Both the position numbers and the translations under genes were made by a program. Under the pieces are notes generated by a model. It saw only the letters and a list, made by a program, of their open reading frames with translations. It was not told the origin of the DNA and did no database searches. Below, one piece after another: positions 21,916 through 34,500 of a stretch of 64,000 bases of DNA. Each line of letters starts with the position of its first letter. Position 1 is the stretch's first letter. Origin of the DNA: Marsupella aquatica (taxonomy: Eukaryota > Marchantiophyta); contig OZ316893.1 in assembly GCA_973895155.1 (NCBI GenBank), positions 8,308,001 through 8,372,000 of the forward strand, in the 5' to 3' direction.

Positions 21916-23489
21916 CACGTGATATGTTATTTTTGTGGAAGTGAAACAGGGGGTGAAACCTTCAACATATATGTTTACTATTCACTCTTTATTCAAATTA
22001 TATTTTTTTACTTTTCAACTAAAAAGTTGATGTTTCCAAGTTTTCACAGTAGGTCCATTAAGTTTTGTCCCTCTTTGGCTGACTCCAGGAATAATTATAA
22101 TCAGAATTTATTAATTGAGTGAGTTTTTTTTAAAATTGCGTGAAGTAAGATGGTATGGTAAACTGAGTTATATGGATAAAAATAGTTAAAGCAAAATCTA
22201 TACTAGCCAGGCAGGTAACATACAAGGTATCACATAATTAATTCTTTTTACACTGGATAATGCAATGTCTAACCTTTATTTGGCCACAATACTTTGCAGT
22301 AATATATACACCCAACACTAATCACAACTGTAATATACCTGTCAAACATTAATCACATTGATTTTTTAGAAAAGACAGTGTAAAATCAGTCATAGCCAAA
22401 TAAAGAGAACATAATACAATGATAGAAGAAACTAAGACTTAAATGCTTGAAATGAAGATGGTCTGGAAATAACCTTTTTATACTGAGATATTAGTGTTTT
22501 TCCTTTGCAAAAAGATGCACACGTTTTGTCACTCAAAAGTGATTCAGTCCATTCAGGGTCCATCTGGGTTGCAACTTTCATGGCAGTGGTTCATCCCAGC
22601 ATTAATTAATCTAATTGCAGAATAATCAAACTGAAACTAGACTCTTAAGCCCTGATGGATGGAGACAAGTACTATGAAGCCCATATGAACTGGCAAAGCT
22701 TGGATATACTTGCTCAGAAATTGGCTTAATAACATAGTTTAAACGTTTAACTGAAATGTGACCTGTAAACGGTCTCCTTACCATTTGCACCCAATTTCCA
22801 TTACATTACCAAACCGAGTCTCTCAATAGCTTGATGACTTGACTACCTTGGAACAGAAGACTTCAAGATGTCATGCCATTACTCAAGAACACCAGTTTTG
22901 AATTGGCTCACATGAAAATTTCCAAGTGTAAAGCTGGTGAAATCATGATGTAGAATATTTGATCATCTTTGTGATCATTGGAAATGGAACAAATGATCTC
23001 AAAAAAATTTCAAACATTGTCGGGCAATAGAGTGGACATCAGACCATGTTTGGATTTTTTTTTGTCTTAATGGACATCAAGTACTTCAAATAAATCAACC
23101 AATCTTCCAAATACAAAGGTGAGGTTTATGTTGCAAATAGGCGACGACTATGATGACCCTATCACACAAGTTGTCAAGATGTCATGAGCATTTGGAAAAT
23201 GTCCTATGTACTCATGAGGTTCATGACGACTCTACAATTTGCTTAAGCAACGAGCTCAAGTCTGTGATATGGGAGCATGTAGTGGTGAAAATATTGTCCA
23301 TCACATTTTCCATCGCATTGACCAATTTTGCTTGCTTTCAATTGAACTGAGATTGGAGCTTCGAGATAAAGAGGATCCATTCTTAACCATGCAACATTGT
23401 TGAGCCATTCAGACCACATTACACTAAACACTACCATTTTCAAACAACATGACTTGACGTCGTGAGTACTTCCTCTCAAAGTAGTCAAC
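21916..23489. other. AT-rich intergenic DNA, no gene recognised
   Basis: Only short frames with no recognisable product are present. There is no obvious repeat structure beyond general AT-richness. Confidence 0.4.
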
Positions 23490-23700
23490 TGCAATCTATG
23501 ACAGGTTTGTTTTTCTTTTTGGTGTAAAAACAAAGATCAGTGACAGGTTTGTTTTTCATTTTGGGTGTAAAAACAAAGATCACATTATGCCGTCCACAAG
23601 TGCAATCTGTAACAGGTTTGTTTTTCTTTTGGGTGTAAAAACAAAGATCAGTGACAGGTTTGTTTTTCATTTGGGTGTAAAAACAAAGATCACTTTATGC
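23490..23700. repeat. Two-level tandem repeat (43-bp units in a ~110-bp higher-order unit)
   Basis: A unit of about 43 bp, with core TGACAGGTTTGTTTTTC followed by GTGTAAAAACAAAGATCA, occurs four times. Units come in pairs. Each pair is followed by a spacer containing TTATGCCGTCCA, and the pair-plus-spacer is itself repeated. Confidence 0.9.
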
Positions 23701-23706
23701 CGTCCA

Positions 23707-23953
23707 AGGGGATGGGCAAGGACAATATCTCGGTGTATCCGGGGTCCAGATTCCTGAAACTTGCAACATTGGACATATAAAATTGGGTCCCACAGTCTCC
23801 CCTTCAGAAAATTAGGATTTCTAATCCCTCTCGTACCATGGGGATAGGCAGGGACAATGTCTCGGTCTATCAGGGACAATGTCTTGGTCTATCTTGGGTT
23901 CAGCTTCGTGAGCAACATAGGAAATATAAAATCGGGCCCCACCAATCTCCCAT
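23707..23953. repeat. Duplicated ~140-bp module upstream of glutamine synthetase
   Basis: Two diverged copies share, in order, GGACAAT.TCTCGGT, GCAACAT, ATATAAAAT.GGG and CAGAAAATTAGGA. The first begins near 23707 and the second near 23838. Within the second copy the motif AGGGACAATGTC is itself doubled. Each contains an ATATAAAAT box that could act as a TATA element, but both are about 600-750 bases from the start codon. Confidence 0.7.
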
Positions 23954-24230
23954 GCAGAAAATTAGGAATGCTACTCATACACTTAGGCAGGGATTTAGTC
24001 ATCTCCTAGGCAGAAAATTAAGGGCTTCTAATCCCCTGCTTACGGAAGGAAAGAGCCAAATCCGACGCACTAGATTAGGGGATTCCAATCCCGTGGTTAG
24101 GGAGGGATTTACCGCAGAAAATTAGGGGATTCTAATCCCGCGCTCATAAGGGGGGGATTGGGTTATATCCGACACAGAGAATTAGGGGCTCTAATCACGC
24201 GCTTAAGGAGGGGTTTAGTTACTTCGCCGA
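23954..24230. repeat. Tandem ~57-bp repeats with GGGATT/AATCCC dyads, 5 copies
   Basis: Copies begin near 23954, 24010, 24067, 24114 and 24174. Most open with GCAGAAAATTAGGGG, continue as ATTCTAATCCC and end with a GGAGGGATTTA-type segment. The best copy (near 24123) contains the dyad GGGATT-CT-AATCCC. The array ends about 300 bases before the glutamine synthetase ATG, so it lies in the proximal promoter or transcribed leader. A regulatory role is inference only. Confidence 0.85.
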
Positions 24231-24307
24231 TCGCGTCGCGGGATGTTGACAAAAGAGGTCCGACGAAGAAAGAGAGGCAGAGCTCGGCTCTAGTGCAGTC
24301 CCGTAAG

Positions 24308-24316
24308 CTTTAAAAG
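24308..24316 (+). promoter_or_regulatory. TATA-like box for glutamine synthetase
   Basis: CTTTAAAAG lies about 215 bases before the start codon, between the repeat array and the CT-rich leader. Position and base composition suit a plant TATA element. It is unverified. Confidence 0.3.
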
Positions 24317-24476
24317 AGTGCGCGATCCAACGAGAAAGACCTGCTCTCAGTTTGCTCTCCCTTCCTCGCGCACGGGGCGTGTAAGTTCGATCGCATCGTC
24401 GTCGTCGTCATCGTCGTCCTGCTGAAGGTGGTGGCGATTGTGCGGAGCAGGAGGCGCTCTCCATCGAGACCCTGAG

Positions 24477-24495
24477 CTCTCTCTCTCTCTCTCTC
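24477..24495. repeat. (CT)n tract in the glutamine synthetase leader
   Basis: About nine CT units lie 36 bases before the start codon. If an upstream in-frame ATG at 24438 were used, this tract would encode a Ser-Leu run, so it helps argue for the downstream start. Confidence 0.9.
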
Positions 24496-24530
24496 GTGAG
24501 GACGTTGTCCGCGCCCGTCGATCGACTGCA

Positions 24531-25177
24531 ATGACGACCCCACTTCTTACAGCCTTGAAAAACTTGGACGTCACGGACACCGGTTCCATCATTGCGGAGT
24601 ACATCTGGTGCGTCTCTGTCGATTGATCTGTCGCTTTACTTTGTTTCGTGCTTTTCTTCCGTCGGGAGGTTTGTTGTTGTTGTCGTTGTTTTCCGTTTCT
24701 CCCTGAGCTGGATTCCCTGTTTTGACCGCTAACTTTGTAGCAATGTTCGTGCGTTTGGTCCTCTCGACGCAAATTGAACCTTCGCGTCGGGCCTCTGACT
24801 GTTGGTTCTGTTCCAATTTGCGTCTGATACTTTCGATTCTTTCAGTACTGACGATTCTAATGTGTTTGTTGTGGGGGTTGACCAATCCAACGGTTGCGAG
24901 TTGTGCTTTTCCGTTGGTTGAGCTTCGAGGAATTGTTTTCCGAAACTACTGGTAGACGAGATGTCCTGCACGTTCTGTGAAATTGCGTCAAGCACTCTGT
25001 TGATCGATGTACTCTGAATGTCCTGTGTATCGCGTGTTGTCTACGTTCTGCTGCAGGATCGGCGGTAGTGGATTGGATCTGCGAAGCAAAGCAAGGGTGC
25101 GTTCCCAATTGTACTCCAACCTGTTGCTTTCCTCGTGTGTGTGAGCTCAGGGAGGGAGACAGAGAGACAACATCTTG

Positions 25178-25221
<44 letters not shown>

Positions 25222-28200
25222 ACCGTAACCCGAGGGATGACACACACTCTGCGGTGATGTGGTAAAGGCGTCCAATCATGTTGGCTTGGCTGTGTTGAAT
25301 TGTCGAGGAATGCTTGCTGTCAATCTCGCGGCCACGTGAGGAGAGAACTGATTCAGACTCCTTTGGGCCACATTTCACCATAGTTCTCGCAGTCAATGGT
25401 TCGCGTTGAGGACGTGCCTGTATGTGTCACTAGTCCACGATTCTGAATCAGAGTCACTATCGATACTGCAGACTCGCCTCGTTCGTAGGCCAAAATCATA
25501 TCGTGGATCCTGGGGTCGTCGCTGTGTCTTCGACTTGATGTTTGCCTCGTGAGAGAGTTTGATCATAATCAACTCGCCGTCGAGATGTCATCCAATGCTG
25601 TAGAGCCCAATTGGAGAATTGGATTCAACTTTCCGTCAGTCTGATATAAGCAGAGTGTCTTCCAGAGAAGTAGAGGACACAGTCTTGGGTGTCAATCCGC
25701 TCGCGTTCAACTTTCGGAATCAAACCGAGTAAGATGGCTCGCAGGGGACTGCACTGGTTGTAGTCGAGCTATGAGGTGATGGACTGATAGCTGTAATTGT
25801 TTACGGTTACGATCATGCATTATTTCATGCTATCGAGACGCTGCTGTTCCAGCCAGGAAATTCCAGAGAATTCCTGGAGTCGCGTAGGAATGGTTATCCC
25901 CAGGGGGGAGATCGGACTGGAACATCGTTGACTTGGAGCTTATGATGACATAGATTCCTCCGGTACGGTCACAGAGTGCTCCTCGAGCTGCCCTCCGCTG
26001 AGATCCCAGCATTCACGACAAGTTGATCTTATTTGCGACAGAGCATATCGAGTCCGACATGGCATAGATCAATACTTCCATGAGTGCACGGTCATCTATG
26101 CGAAGGCCAAGAGTGTCAAATTGGATTGAGTTATTGCTCATCCTTGGCAGTCCTGGAATGCTCCGTGCGGGAGTGATCGATGACAACGTCTCACAATGTC
26201 TGTTGGATGTTGTGTACCACAGACTCTCAAGGGCCCAATCAAGAGCCCGGCCGAATTGCCCAACTGGAACTATGATGGGTCTTCAACAAACCAGGCTTTG
26301 GGTCACGACAGCGAGGTTATTCTAAAGTAAGCTGCTCAAACAATGTAAAACTCGTCTGCAGCTAATTTGAAGGCTCCATTAGTTCAATATCAAATTCGAT
26401 GTCGTACTTCCTAGAATATGGCGAAATCGACTTGACTGGTAGTAGAGATGAGGCTGAAGGAAACATTTGTAACACTCCCTTTCTTCCCTGGTTGTGTAGA
26501 CCGAAGGCTATCTACCGTGACCCATTCCGCCAAGGCAAGAATATTTTGGTAAGTTATTCAAGTTTTGCGCAACTTCCACCTGCGCATCACCACTTGTGAT
26601 GCAAACTAAGTGTGTCAGAAAGCAGAGTAGGCTGCAGTTCACATTCTAGATCTCTACTCTCCTTGTTTTTTCGAGGCGGGTTGACAGGGAATTTGAGAGG
26701 TGGGTTTCCGTAAGAGTATGGGTCTTCGCCAGGAATTATGAGTAGTTGGAAGGACAGTACGGGGTCCGAACACGGACGACAACTGTCGTTGTGCACAGCG
26801 ATCGACGTGGAACAGTTCGTACATCACTGTTGGATTCGAAATTATCCATCGGATAGACTGTAGCGGAGTGTATGTGTGTCGAATTAAGCAACATCGACCA
26901 CTTGGTTTTACAGGTGATGTGCGACACGTACGAGCCTAATGGAAAACCACTTGCAACCAATAAGAGGGCGGACGCAGCTAAAATCTTCGAGAACCCAGCT
27001 GTAGCGAAAGAAGAGACTTGGTATGTCATGTTGATTTCACTCCTACATGAACTCTGTTTATGCCACCCCCGCTTATTGTAACAGTGCGGAGAATTATCCA
27101 TAGGTTCTCGTCCAATCGATGTCCTCTCTCCTCTCTCCTCTCTCGTTCTCTCGTTCTCTCTCTCTCTCCGTAACTTGTCTTACAACACAATGAGTTGAAA
27201 GATGGCACTGCTCCCGTGTTGGCTCTAAATAGGACAACCGAGTACGTTTCACTACATGCTACATAGGAATTTTATTTGGATGCGCTCAAGACATTAGAAT
27301 TGTATCAACTTAAAAGTTTTTCGGGATTGAGTGAGGAGAGAAAAGAAGCTTCTATTACTTGATTTGTCTGTGTTCATTTTCTATATCTATGAACGCGCAA
27401 GTTACTATGAAGTAATGGGATACATGCGTACCGCTTCATAAATTTTCTGTATTCTCGATAAATGCGAGAGTATTGGTGAATACTATACCCAAGGACTAGG
27501 AAGCACGTGAACAATGAAGTAGAGGATTTCCCATTGCAGCTCCTTGAAGCAAGGCAGGCGCACTGTTAGTAACAGCACAATGGTAATGTGGTTACACGGC
27601 TAGCAGGTCAAGTTCGTTAAATCTTTGCTTGGATGCAGGTACGGTATCGAGCAGGAATATACCTTGTTGCAAAAAGAGCGCAAGTGGCCTTTGGGCTGGC
27701 CGGCAAACGGATACCCAGGCCCCCAGGTTGAAAATCTAACGCGAGATGATGTCAAAAAATCTGTTTATTCATGAAATTCAGCTGAGTTTTGCAAAGTCAG
27801 GCTCGAAAGATGATGTACTGTGTGTCATACATTGAAGGAATTCTCCAGAGTTTCAGGTCATTATCGATATGTCTACTGTCTTCAAGTCTTCATGAGGCAA
27901 AGGACAGTAGTAGGAAGCCGAGCTGTACTGTTAATCACGGAAAGATTCCTTCCTTCCTGAATCGAAGGTAGACGCTATGTTAGTATGTAGTCCTCTGAAT
28001 GTGAGCAACAAACCGCGGTGTGTTGCACACTGTCCTGTTACTATGTCATTAACGGTTTCTCGTGGAAATGATGTGTTGATCAGGGACCCTACTACTGCGG
28101 GATTGGGGCAGACAAGGCTTGGGGCAGAGACATCGTGGATGCTCACTACAAGGCTTGCCTTTACGCTGGTATCCAGATCAGCGGGATCAATGGTGAAGTG

Positions 28201-31200
28201 ATGCCCGGCCAAGTAAGTTGTTTCTCGTCCATGTGCAGTCACTGTAAAGCTTTAGTCTCTGCCGTTTCTTGCAGCTTACAGATGCCGGTACTAGTTTGCT
28301 TCAGATCATCACCGTTTAGTCAATAAATTGCTAAGGACTACTTTCCCTGGAAATCAATGTCAGACAAAGGTTGTGACTCGAAATCTTTGTAGTTTTAAGA
28401 CTACTTATGTTTGAGATCCCTCAGGGATAACGAAGTATACTCATCGTCGGTTACAGTCGTAAAGTTAGCGTGACATGAAATCATGCTATGGAAGCTCGTT
28501 TCCAATGTCCTTGGAAAAGTTGTCAGCATTTGCACTGGTCCTACCAATTTCAGACTACTCCATAGTCTTCGGAAAACATAGATTCCAAGAGTGTCTGGTG
28601 GTGAGATTTCTGTGGTGGTGGAAATCTCCAATTCGCTGGGGAGTGCGCCTTTCTGACCTTATCTCCTCTTCTGGGTTGTCATTAGTCCGATACCAACTTG
28701 ACTTTTTCCGCACTTTAGGAACTGCCAGCTAACACACATTCAGTTCCCTCCTGTACTTTCCTGATCGTCCTTTATGCACCGGCCGGGGCCCACTTCCGCC
28801 CTTCGGAGCAGCTTCGGACGTTGATTTAACGATGAAAGTATCTTGTGCTTCTGCGAATTCGTCGGTTCTGGAGAGACTATGAAATGGAATCCTATATTAA
28901 AAGCATTGGAGGAGGTTGGGTCCGAGAAAACCGCAAGATTTGTGGTCTCTTCTCTTTTGGGGCTGTTCGTAAGTTTCGTTGAAGGTAGATCTAAATTAAA
29001 GCGTAATTCCAAAAGCCGAAACCAGGACTCTTTTCGTCCGGGACTGACAGTTAACACGTACTGTAATTACATCAACATATCGTAGGTAGGCAGGCAGGCA
29101 AAGAACGGTAGGGAGGTTGAGAGCCGCGCAGAGATGGAACACTGATGCTAACGAGTGTTGGCGTTTGCATGATCGCAGTGGGAGTATCAAGTCGGCCCGT
29201 CCCTCGGCATTTCTGCTGCAGACCAAGTCTGGGTGTCCCGTTACATCCTCGAGGTACAGTAATAGCAAATCCTCCGTCCTTTGCGTCCGAGTTCTTCCTT
29301 CCCTTCCCGTCGTTCCTTCTTTCTTTTTCGTCAACTCGGAATACAATTTCTCGTGTTTGCTCTCCTTAGAAAAGTATTCCTTGAAAAACCCAACAATAAT
29401 AATATCCTCTCTTTTCTGTACCTTGTAGCCTTTAGGAAACCCCTCGTGTTTTGTATTCTTCGTATTTATATGGGTGGTCATGAGCCGGTAGAGGCCGAAA
29501 TAATAAACCCCTCTTGTTTGGTTTGGAAGGGGAAAGAGCCTTGTCCCCCTTTCAGCCTTCCATGAACCCCTCTTGCATGTTTTTTCTCTGTATTTATACC
29601 AATGGTTATATGAGTTATTACCCTGATGGGGGGTTAAGAGATTTTGGCCCCCTTGGTTAGCTGGGCTAGAGGATTATCCAGTATCAGGCACAATTTTCAG
29701 TTCCTAATTTGCTTAAAACTCTGACGATGAGTTAAATATTTTGATTCATGGTCACTTGAAATCATGACTGAGCCTAGGAGTCTAGGCTCAGCATCCTCTA
29801 TAGTATTACCATAATACCATCCCATAACCCGCTCGAGGTCTGGTGACCCTATTACTTTTCCCTAATGCTGACCCTATATTACCTTTCCCTCCTACCCAGC
29901 CAGTTCGTGGCTCCCTTTCTGTCGTATCCTGCCCTTGCCATCGTAGTCTACGGTGTCAGTGCTCGACCAATGACAAGTAATGAAAAAGCAAAAAAACAAA
30001 TAGTTATTTCTGAGCTGACCGTACGCAACCCGGTACGGAGAGGTCAGCGTGAGCTGCCCGACGGCCCTGCCCGCGGTCATGCCCTCAAAAGTATCTGCAC
30101 GAATGCACGATACTCTCTTCGGCGCATTCTCGGTCGGTCGAATCTATGCGCTCTAGTAGTCTGGTACTCTGGTATCCTCCGCCGAATCATATGCTGCGAT
30201 AATCGTGCTCTTCCCGTGGTGCGGAGATCGGGTCCTGAATCCTGATATTGCGTTCGAATTTGGCGGTGAATGCAGAGGGTGACGGAGGATGCCGGGGTGG
30301 TACTGTCGTTGGACCCCAAGCCAATTGAGGTACTAACTACTCCACTGTACATCTCGTCCCTTTGTGGGCCCTTTTGCCTTCCTCGTAGTTAATTAAATTG
30401 TACCAACGTTCGCAATGTGGAAGAAATGTGACATTGTTTTGTGCAATCAACAAACCTTGCAACATTTGATTTTTAGTGTTGTTGCTGGGCGATGTCGAGT
30501 TCTCGGTCTTTTGAAGGTTGAGCACGACTGTATTCTCTTGATGTGGTAACCGAGGTGAAGTCCTTTGGCTCTCTCGGAAGCTTGCGCTCCACGTTTGGAT
30601 GTTGTTCCAGAGAATCTTTGGGTAATTGATTGCACAGTGAACTAAATGAGTTGCTCGCGGGGCGATGTTTACAGGGTGACTGGAATGGAGCGGGATGCCA
30701 TACGAATTACAGTACGAAGAGCATGCGGGCGGATGGAGGATACGATGTCATCGTGAAGGCCATCGAGAAGCTGGGACTGAGGCACAAGGAGCACATCGCC
30801 GCATACGGAGAAGGAAATGAGCGAAGACTTACTGGCGCTCATGAAACGGCTTCAATCAACAAGTTTTCATGGGGAGTAGCAAACCGTGGTGCTTCCGTTC
30901 GCGTCGGCAGAGACACCGAGGCCGAAAAGAAGGGTAAAATTCCAGCGAACCTCATTGGACTCCCCTGTCATAATCCCTCCATCCGCTCGCTGCTTGCATC
31001 TTCCAGAATGGTTTTATGTTAGTGCACTTCTCAATGTTGACAAGACAATTACGTGTTGGTACCACCTATGCTGGTAACTGAAATTTCGAGGCGATGAACG
31101 AATTTAAGATTACCTTGATAAGGCTGTTGCCTTACATTTTCTGTTTCTCAATTTTACTGTAGTGTTTTGTCGAGTAAGTTGTTTTGTAGCGTAATATATC

Positions 31201-31523
31201 AATTAGTATTGTCTTCGGTGCAACATTTGGTGTATGTAGGAAACTAACGAAACTCTCCAGCTCTGCATGAGTACTTGAATTCTTCCTCATTAGCTCGATT
31301 GGGATTGCTGGCGTTGCTTGGACTGGTTGACTGGTTTTAGCCCAGTTAATTAGGTCCGGTTGGACTTCGCCGTAAAACTCGAGACTGTTCTAACCTTTTG
31401 AGCACCAACGTTTCAGGATACTTCGAAGATCGTCGCCCGGCATCCAACATGGACCCGTACACCGTTACGAGCCTCATCGCAAACACAACAATCATTTGGG
31501 ACGGAAGTGAGAACCTTTCTTGA
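24531..31523 (+). CDS. Cytosolic glutamine synthetase (GSII), 11 exons
   Basis: The enzyme joins ammonium to glutamate using ATP. Inferred exons: 24531-24607, 25057-25096, 26223-26326, 26500-26548, 26914-27020, 27639-27726, 28084-28212, 29179-29253, 30276-30329, 30675-30933, 31417-31523. All introns are GT-AG with compatible phases, giving 362 residues, near the usual 355. The beta-grasp region has YDGSST (56-61) and fits the family signature. IEQEY (129-133) carries metal-binding Glu residues. [17 protein letters not shown] (238-254) is the ATP-binding signature. NERRLTG and [13 protein letters not shown] complete the active site. The start [16 protein letters not shown] aligns with cytosolic forms and has no transit peptide. 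The variable loop after GSST reads [13 protein letters not shown] where flowering-plant enzymes usually have GQAPGEDSEVILY, and Cys249 replaces the common Ala. An ATG at 24438 is in frame but would add a Ser-Leu run from a CT repeat. Confidence 0.94.
25182..25217. repeat. (CT)n tract in glutamine synthetase intron 2
   Basis: About eighteen uninterrupted CT units lie some 85 bases inside intron 2, which is the longest intron of the gene (25097-26222). Confidence 0.95.
27120..27170. repeat. CT-rich tract in glutamine synthetase intron 5
   Basis: Interrupted CTCTC and CTCTCGTT units about 100 bases inside intron 5. It is the third CT-rich tract in this transcription unit. Confidence 0.9.
29769..29790. 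repeat. Perfect 8-bp inverted repeat in glutamine synthetase intron 8
   Basis: TGAGCCTA and TAGGCTCA are separated by six bases, giving a short stable hairpin. No function is evident. Confidence 0.8.
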
Positions 31524-34500
31524 CTCCTCTGCTTTGCCAATCCTTGTCATCTTTAAGTTGTGTGTGCTTTTATCAGAACGATGCTCGTCCAAAAATGGTG
31601 ACGTAGTGCGATGAGACTGGGACCTTTTTCAGACTGTTTCTAAATTATTTTGGTGTGTGCGCTCAGGACCTTTTCCACTTGTTCTCTCTCGTTTTACAAA
31701 TTGTTTCTCTTAGTGAACTCGTCTCCTTCTTTCTTGTACCTCGTAATAGACATCTGATATTCAGGGGCGGGTTGTTTGATGTGATTGCAGAGTAAATAGG
31801 ACGAATTGATCGAAGCGACTGTACTGAAGAAGCAACGTGATTACAACGTTTCCAGATTTTTCAGTAGCCTTAGAAACTAAAGCTTCAAAAATTATTCTAC
31901 GGAAGTTGGTAGAATCTTCGCAGTCGAGCAGTTTAATTTGTGTCATTTCCGTCAGCGGATATTTTCCGTTATCTGTATAGAATGTCCTAAGAATGTGCAC
32001 GTTTTAGTTCTTCAATAACAGTATGCTTACTTGTGCAGTGCCGTAATGTCATCAGCGAAGAGCTACAAAAATGGAAGTTAATTCATTAATTTTCTAGTGA
32101 ATATCGAATTCTACGATTAAATATACTGAATCTCTAATTTCGCATGCCCAGTGCTTCGGTTGCCAGTCTTGAGTCTCGATACATGTGTCACTTGATTAGT
32201 TTCCGTATATGTGAACAACTTTCACAGTGACAGCAGTGCTTGCTTGGGAGTCGCAAAAGTGGGATTACCAGAGAAATACCAAACTTGTAAAAGTTCCCGG
32301 AGAAGCAAATTGGTTTTGGCCAAATCTCATGATAAGGTTGTGGACGGAAACAATTGAGTTACAGGCGCTGTTATAGTCCGGAATCCCCCTCGTGAAGAGC
32401 TGTCATTTGAACTAGAATCCCGCTTTTCATGTTTGTACCATGAGCCTCTCTCCAAGTACATTACTGCACAGGCAAGGAGAAAAGTAACGATGCACAGGCA
32501 AGGAGAAAAGTAACGATGGCGATGATCTCCAATTTCCTTATTCTGAAGGGTGATCACCTTCTAGGTCGAAACTCAATAATTTTGTTTTCGTAAACTGATT
32601 CCAAGACATAGTCTCCATCAACAACAGACTCGGCGTTCGAGAGCACTGAATCGTATCATAAATTATCGTTATCTTTGGCTCGTTCTGAGATTCTGTGGCT
32701 GACGAGATTCTAAAGTTTTAAGACAACGTCAACATCTGCACAACGCCAACCATTGAGAGAAGCAGCTAGGTCCTTACTAGGGAGGTAACTCCAGCAGACT
32801 ATCACGATCTCATTTACAGGTTTATTATCAAGTCTCGTATCAAACTCAACATGTTGTGTATACGTGCGAGTAATTCGGATCGCGGGAGAATGTGAGATAA
32901 TTATGCATGTGGACCCCAACGAATTCAATTTCTCTGGCGATATTTAAGATTTGATTCGGTTTGATTGGTCCTTAATAGATATAGAGGCAATAACATCACT
33001 GACCGTAGTCATTTGCATGGAGGAGAGAAACTCCGTAGAAAATATCACCGCGCAGGGTGTGACCCCAGCCAATAAATCACTGTCCAAATTCACCAACCGC
33101 AACTAGCTCAACGTCAATACTTCATGATTGCCCTCTGACACCCAGGTCACTTGCTATTCGACCGATTCGCGAAAGATCAGAAATGGTAGGTGGATTACTT
33201 GCGCGATCCATCTTTTGTCCTTGCAAGCTCCTATGCTTTAATCTATCGCATGCGGAATAGTGGTAGTAAAATCAACAGTTCGATGCATCATATTCACCGC
33301 TACGTACATCCCACACTATACCTGCTGAGAACTTTCGTTACTTAACATAAACCGACAAGACACTCCATCCGATTGTACCGTTTGAGAACACCCAAACAAG
33401 ACAGTGAAGAAACTCAGTACGAGACTTGGCCTTCTGCCTCGATATGGCAGCCCCATGTGCATACAATGCCAAAGTGGTGCTACTTCGTTCCAAATTGGTA
33501 TCTGCAAGATGGACTTTCCTTTCTTCACAATTTGTATAGGTTAGTATATAGATATACTTTCCTTTCTTCCCAATTTTGGAAGAAACTTTCCCCTATCTGT
33601 CTTCATTGGAGATCCCGTCCGTTGTAAGCTTTCCGGGCATTACATTGTAACAGGAGTCATACACGACATTCCTCACATGGCCCCCGTTTACTATGATGGA
33701 TCTCTAGTGCTCGTCTCAAACCGACAATAGCTTGCACGTCAAGAAACTTACACGGTCTTTGTCGGGATCGTCAATGGTGGTCCTACCACACGATGGCCAA
33801 TATGCAATCACAGTCACGGGATAGCTGAGAATCTAAATGGCCCAGATTTTGGCTCTGGACTACCTTGACAAGGTCGAAGGACTGTATTGTACACCGACAT
33901 TTGGTTTTGTTTTCTTCGAGACTCACTTCAACGCGGTTTTTCTCGGCTGCCCAATCGTCCCGTTCTTCCTTTTCCGTTGAGTGCAGCAACGATGCAGACA
34001 ACACAACCAGATCCTGTGAAGGTTGTTACAGTATTTAGCGGTTTCAGTTAACCAGGTGGTAGATCCAATCCATCGGAGTTGTCGATGTATCTTGTCGGCC
34101 GTTTTGATTCAACAGCAAGCAAGTAAAGTCCGTTCCAAAAAGGGCCTAGTTAATCAACCACCACTGCAACTATAAAAGAAGAATTGTCCAAGTTCGAGTT
34201 TCAATTTCTCTCAATTTCTCTCGATTGAAGAGCCTTGTCACCATCAACTCCGTGTAATTAGGACAATCAAATCAATTGCAATGAGGACAAGAGGTACTCC
34301 TGGTTTAACCTTTGTAAATTTTGATCCATGAAAATTGTAGTTGGCCGATCCTCCGGTGTGTTCACAGTATACAATTGTGTAATCCAACATACAACGATGT
34401 CTACTGTTCGTTGTATATTCGTAGATTAATTTGCGGTCGGTGATGATTGTATATGAGTTTCAGGTGTTGTTTAATTTCTTATAATGACGACAATACATCA

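Noticed and set aside
23485-23670. Lys/Val-rich repeat protein on the minus strand (KNKPVTD units)
   Set aside because: It is a translation of the 43-bp tandem repeat. Spacer sequence breaks the pattern and there is no start context or homology.
24438-24530. N-terminal plastid transit peptide for glutamine synthetase
   Set aside because: The in-frame extension is short, begins with Cys/Gly-rich residues and passes through a CT repeat. The canonical cytosolic start [16 protein letters not shown] follows, so a plastid form is not supported.
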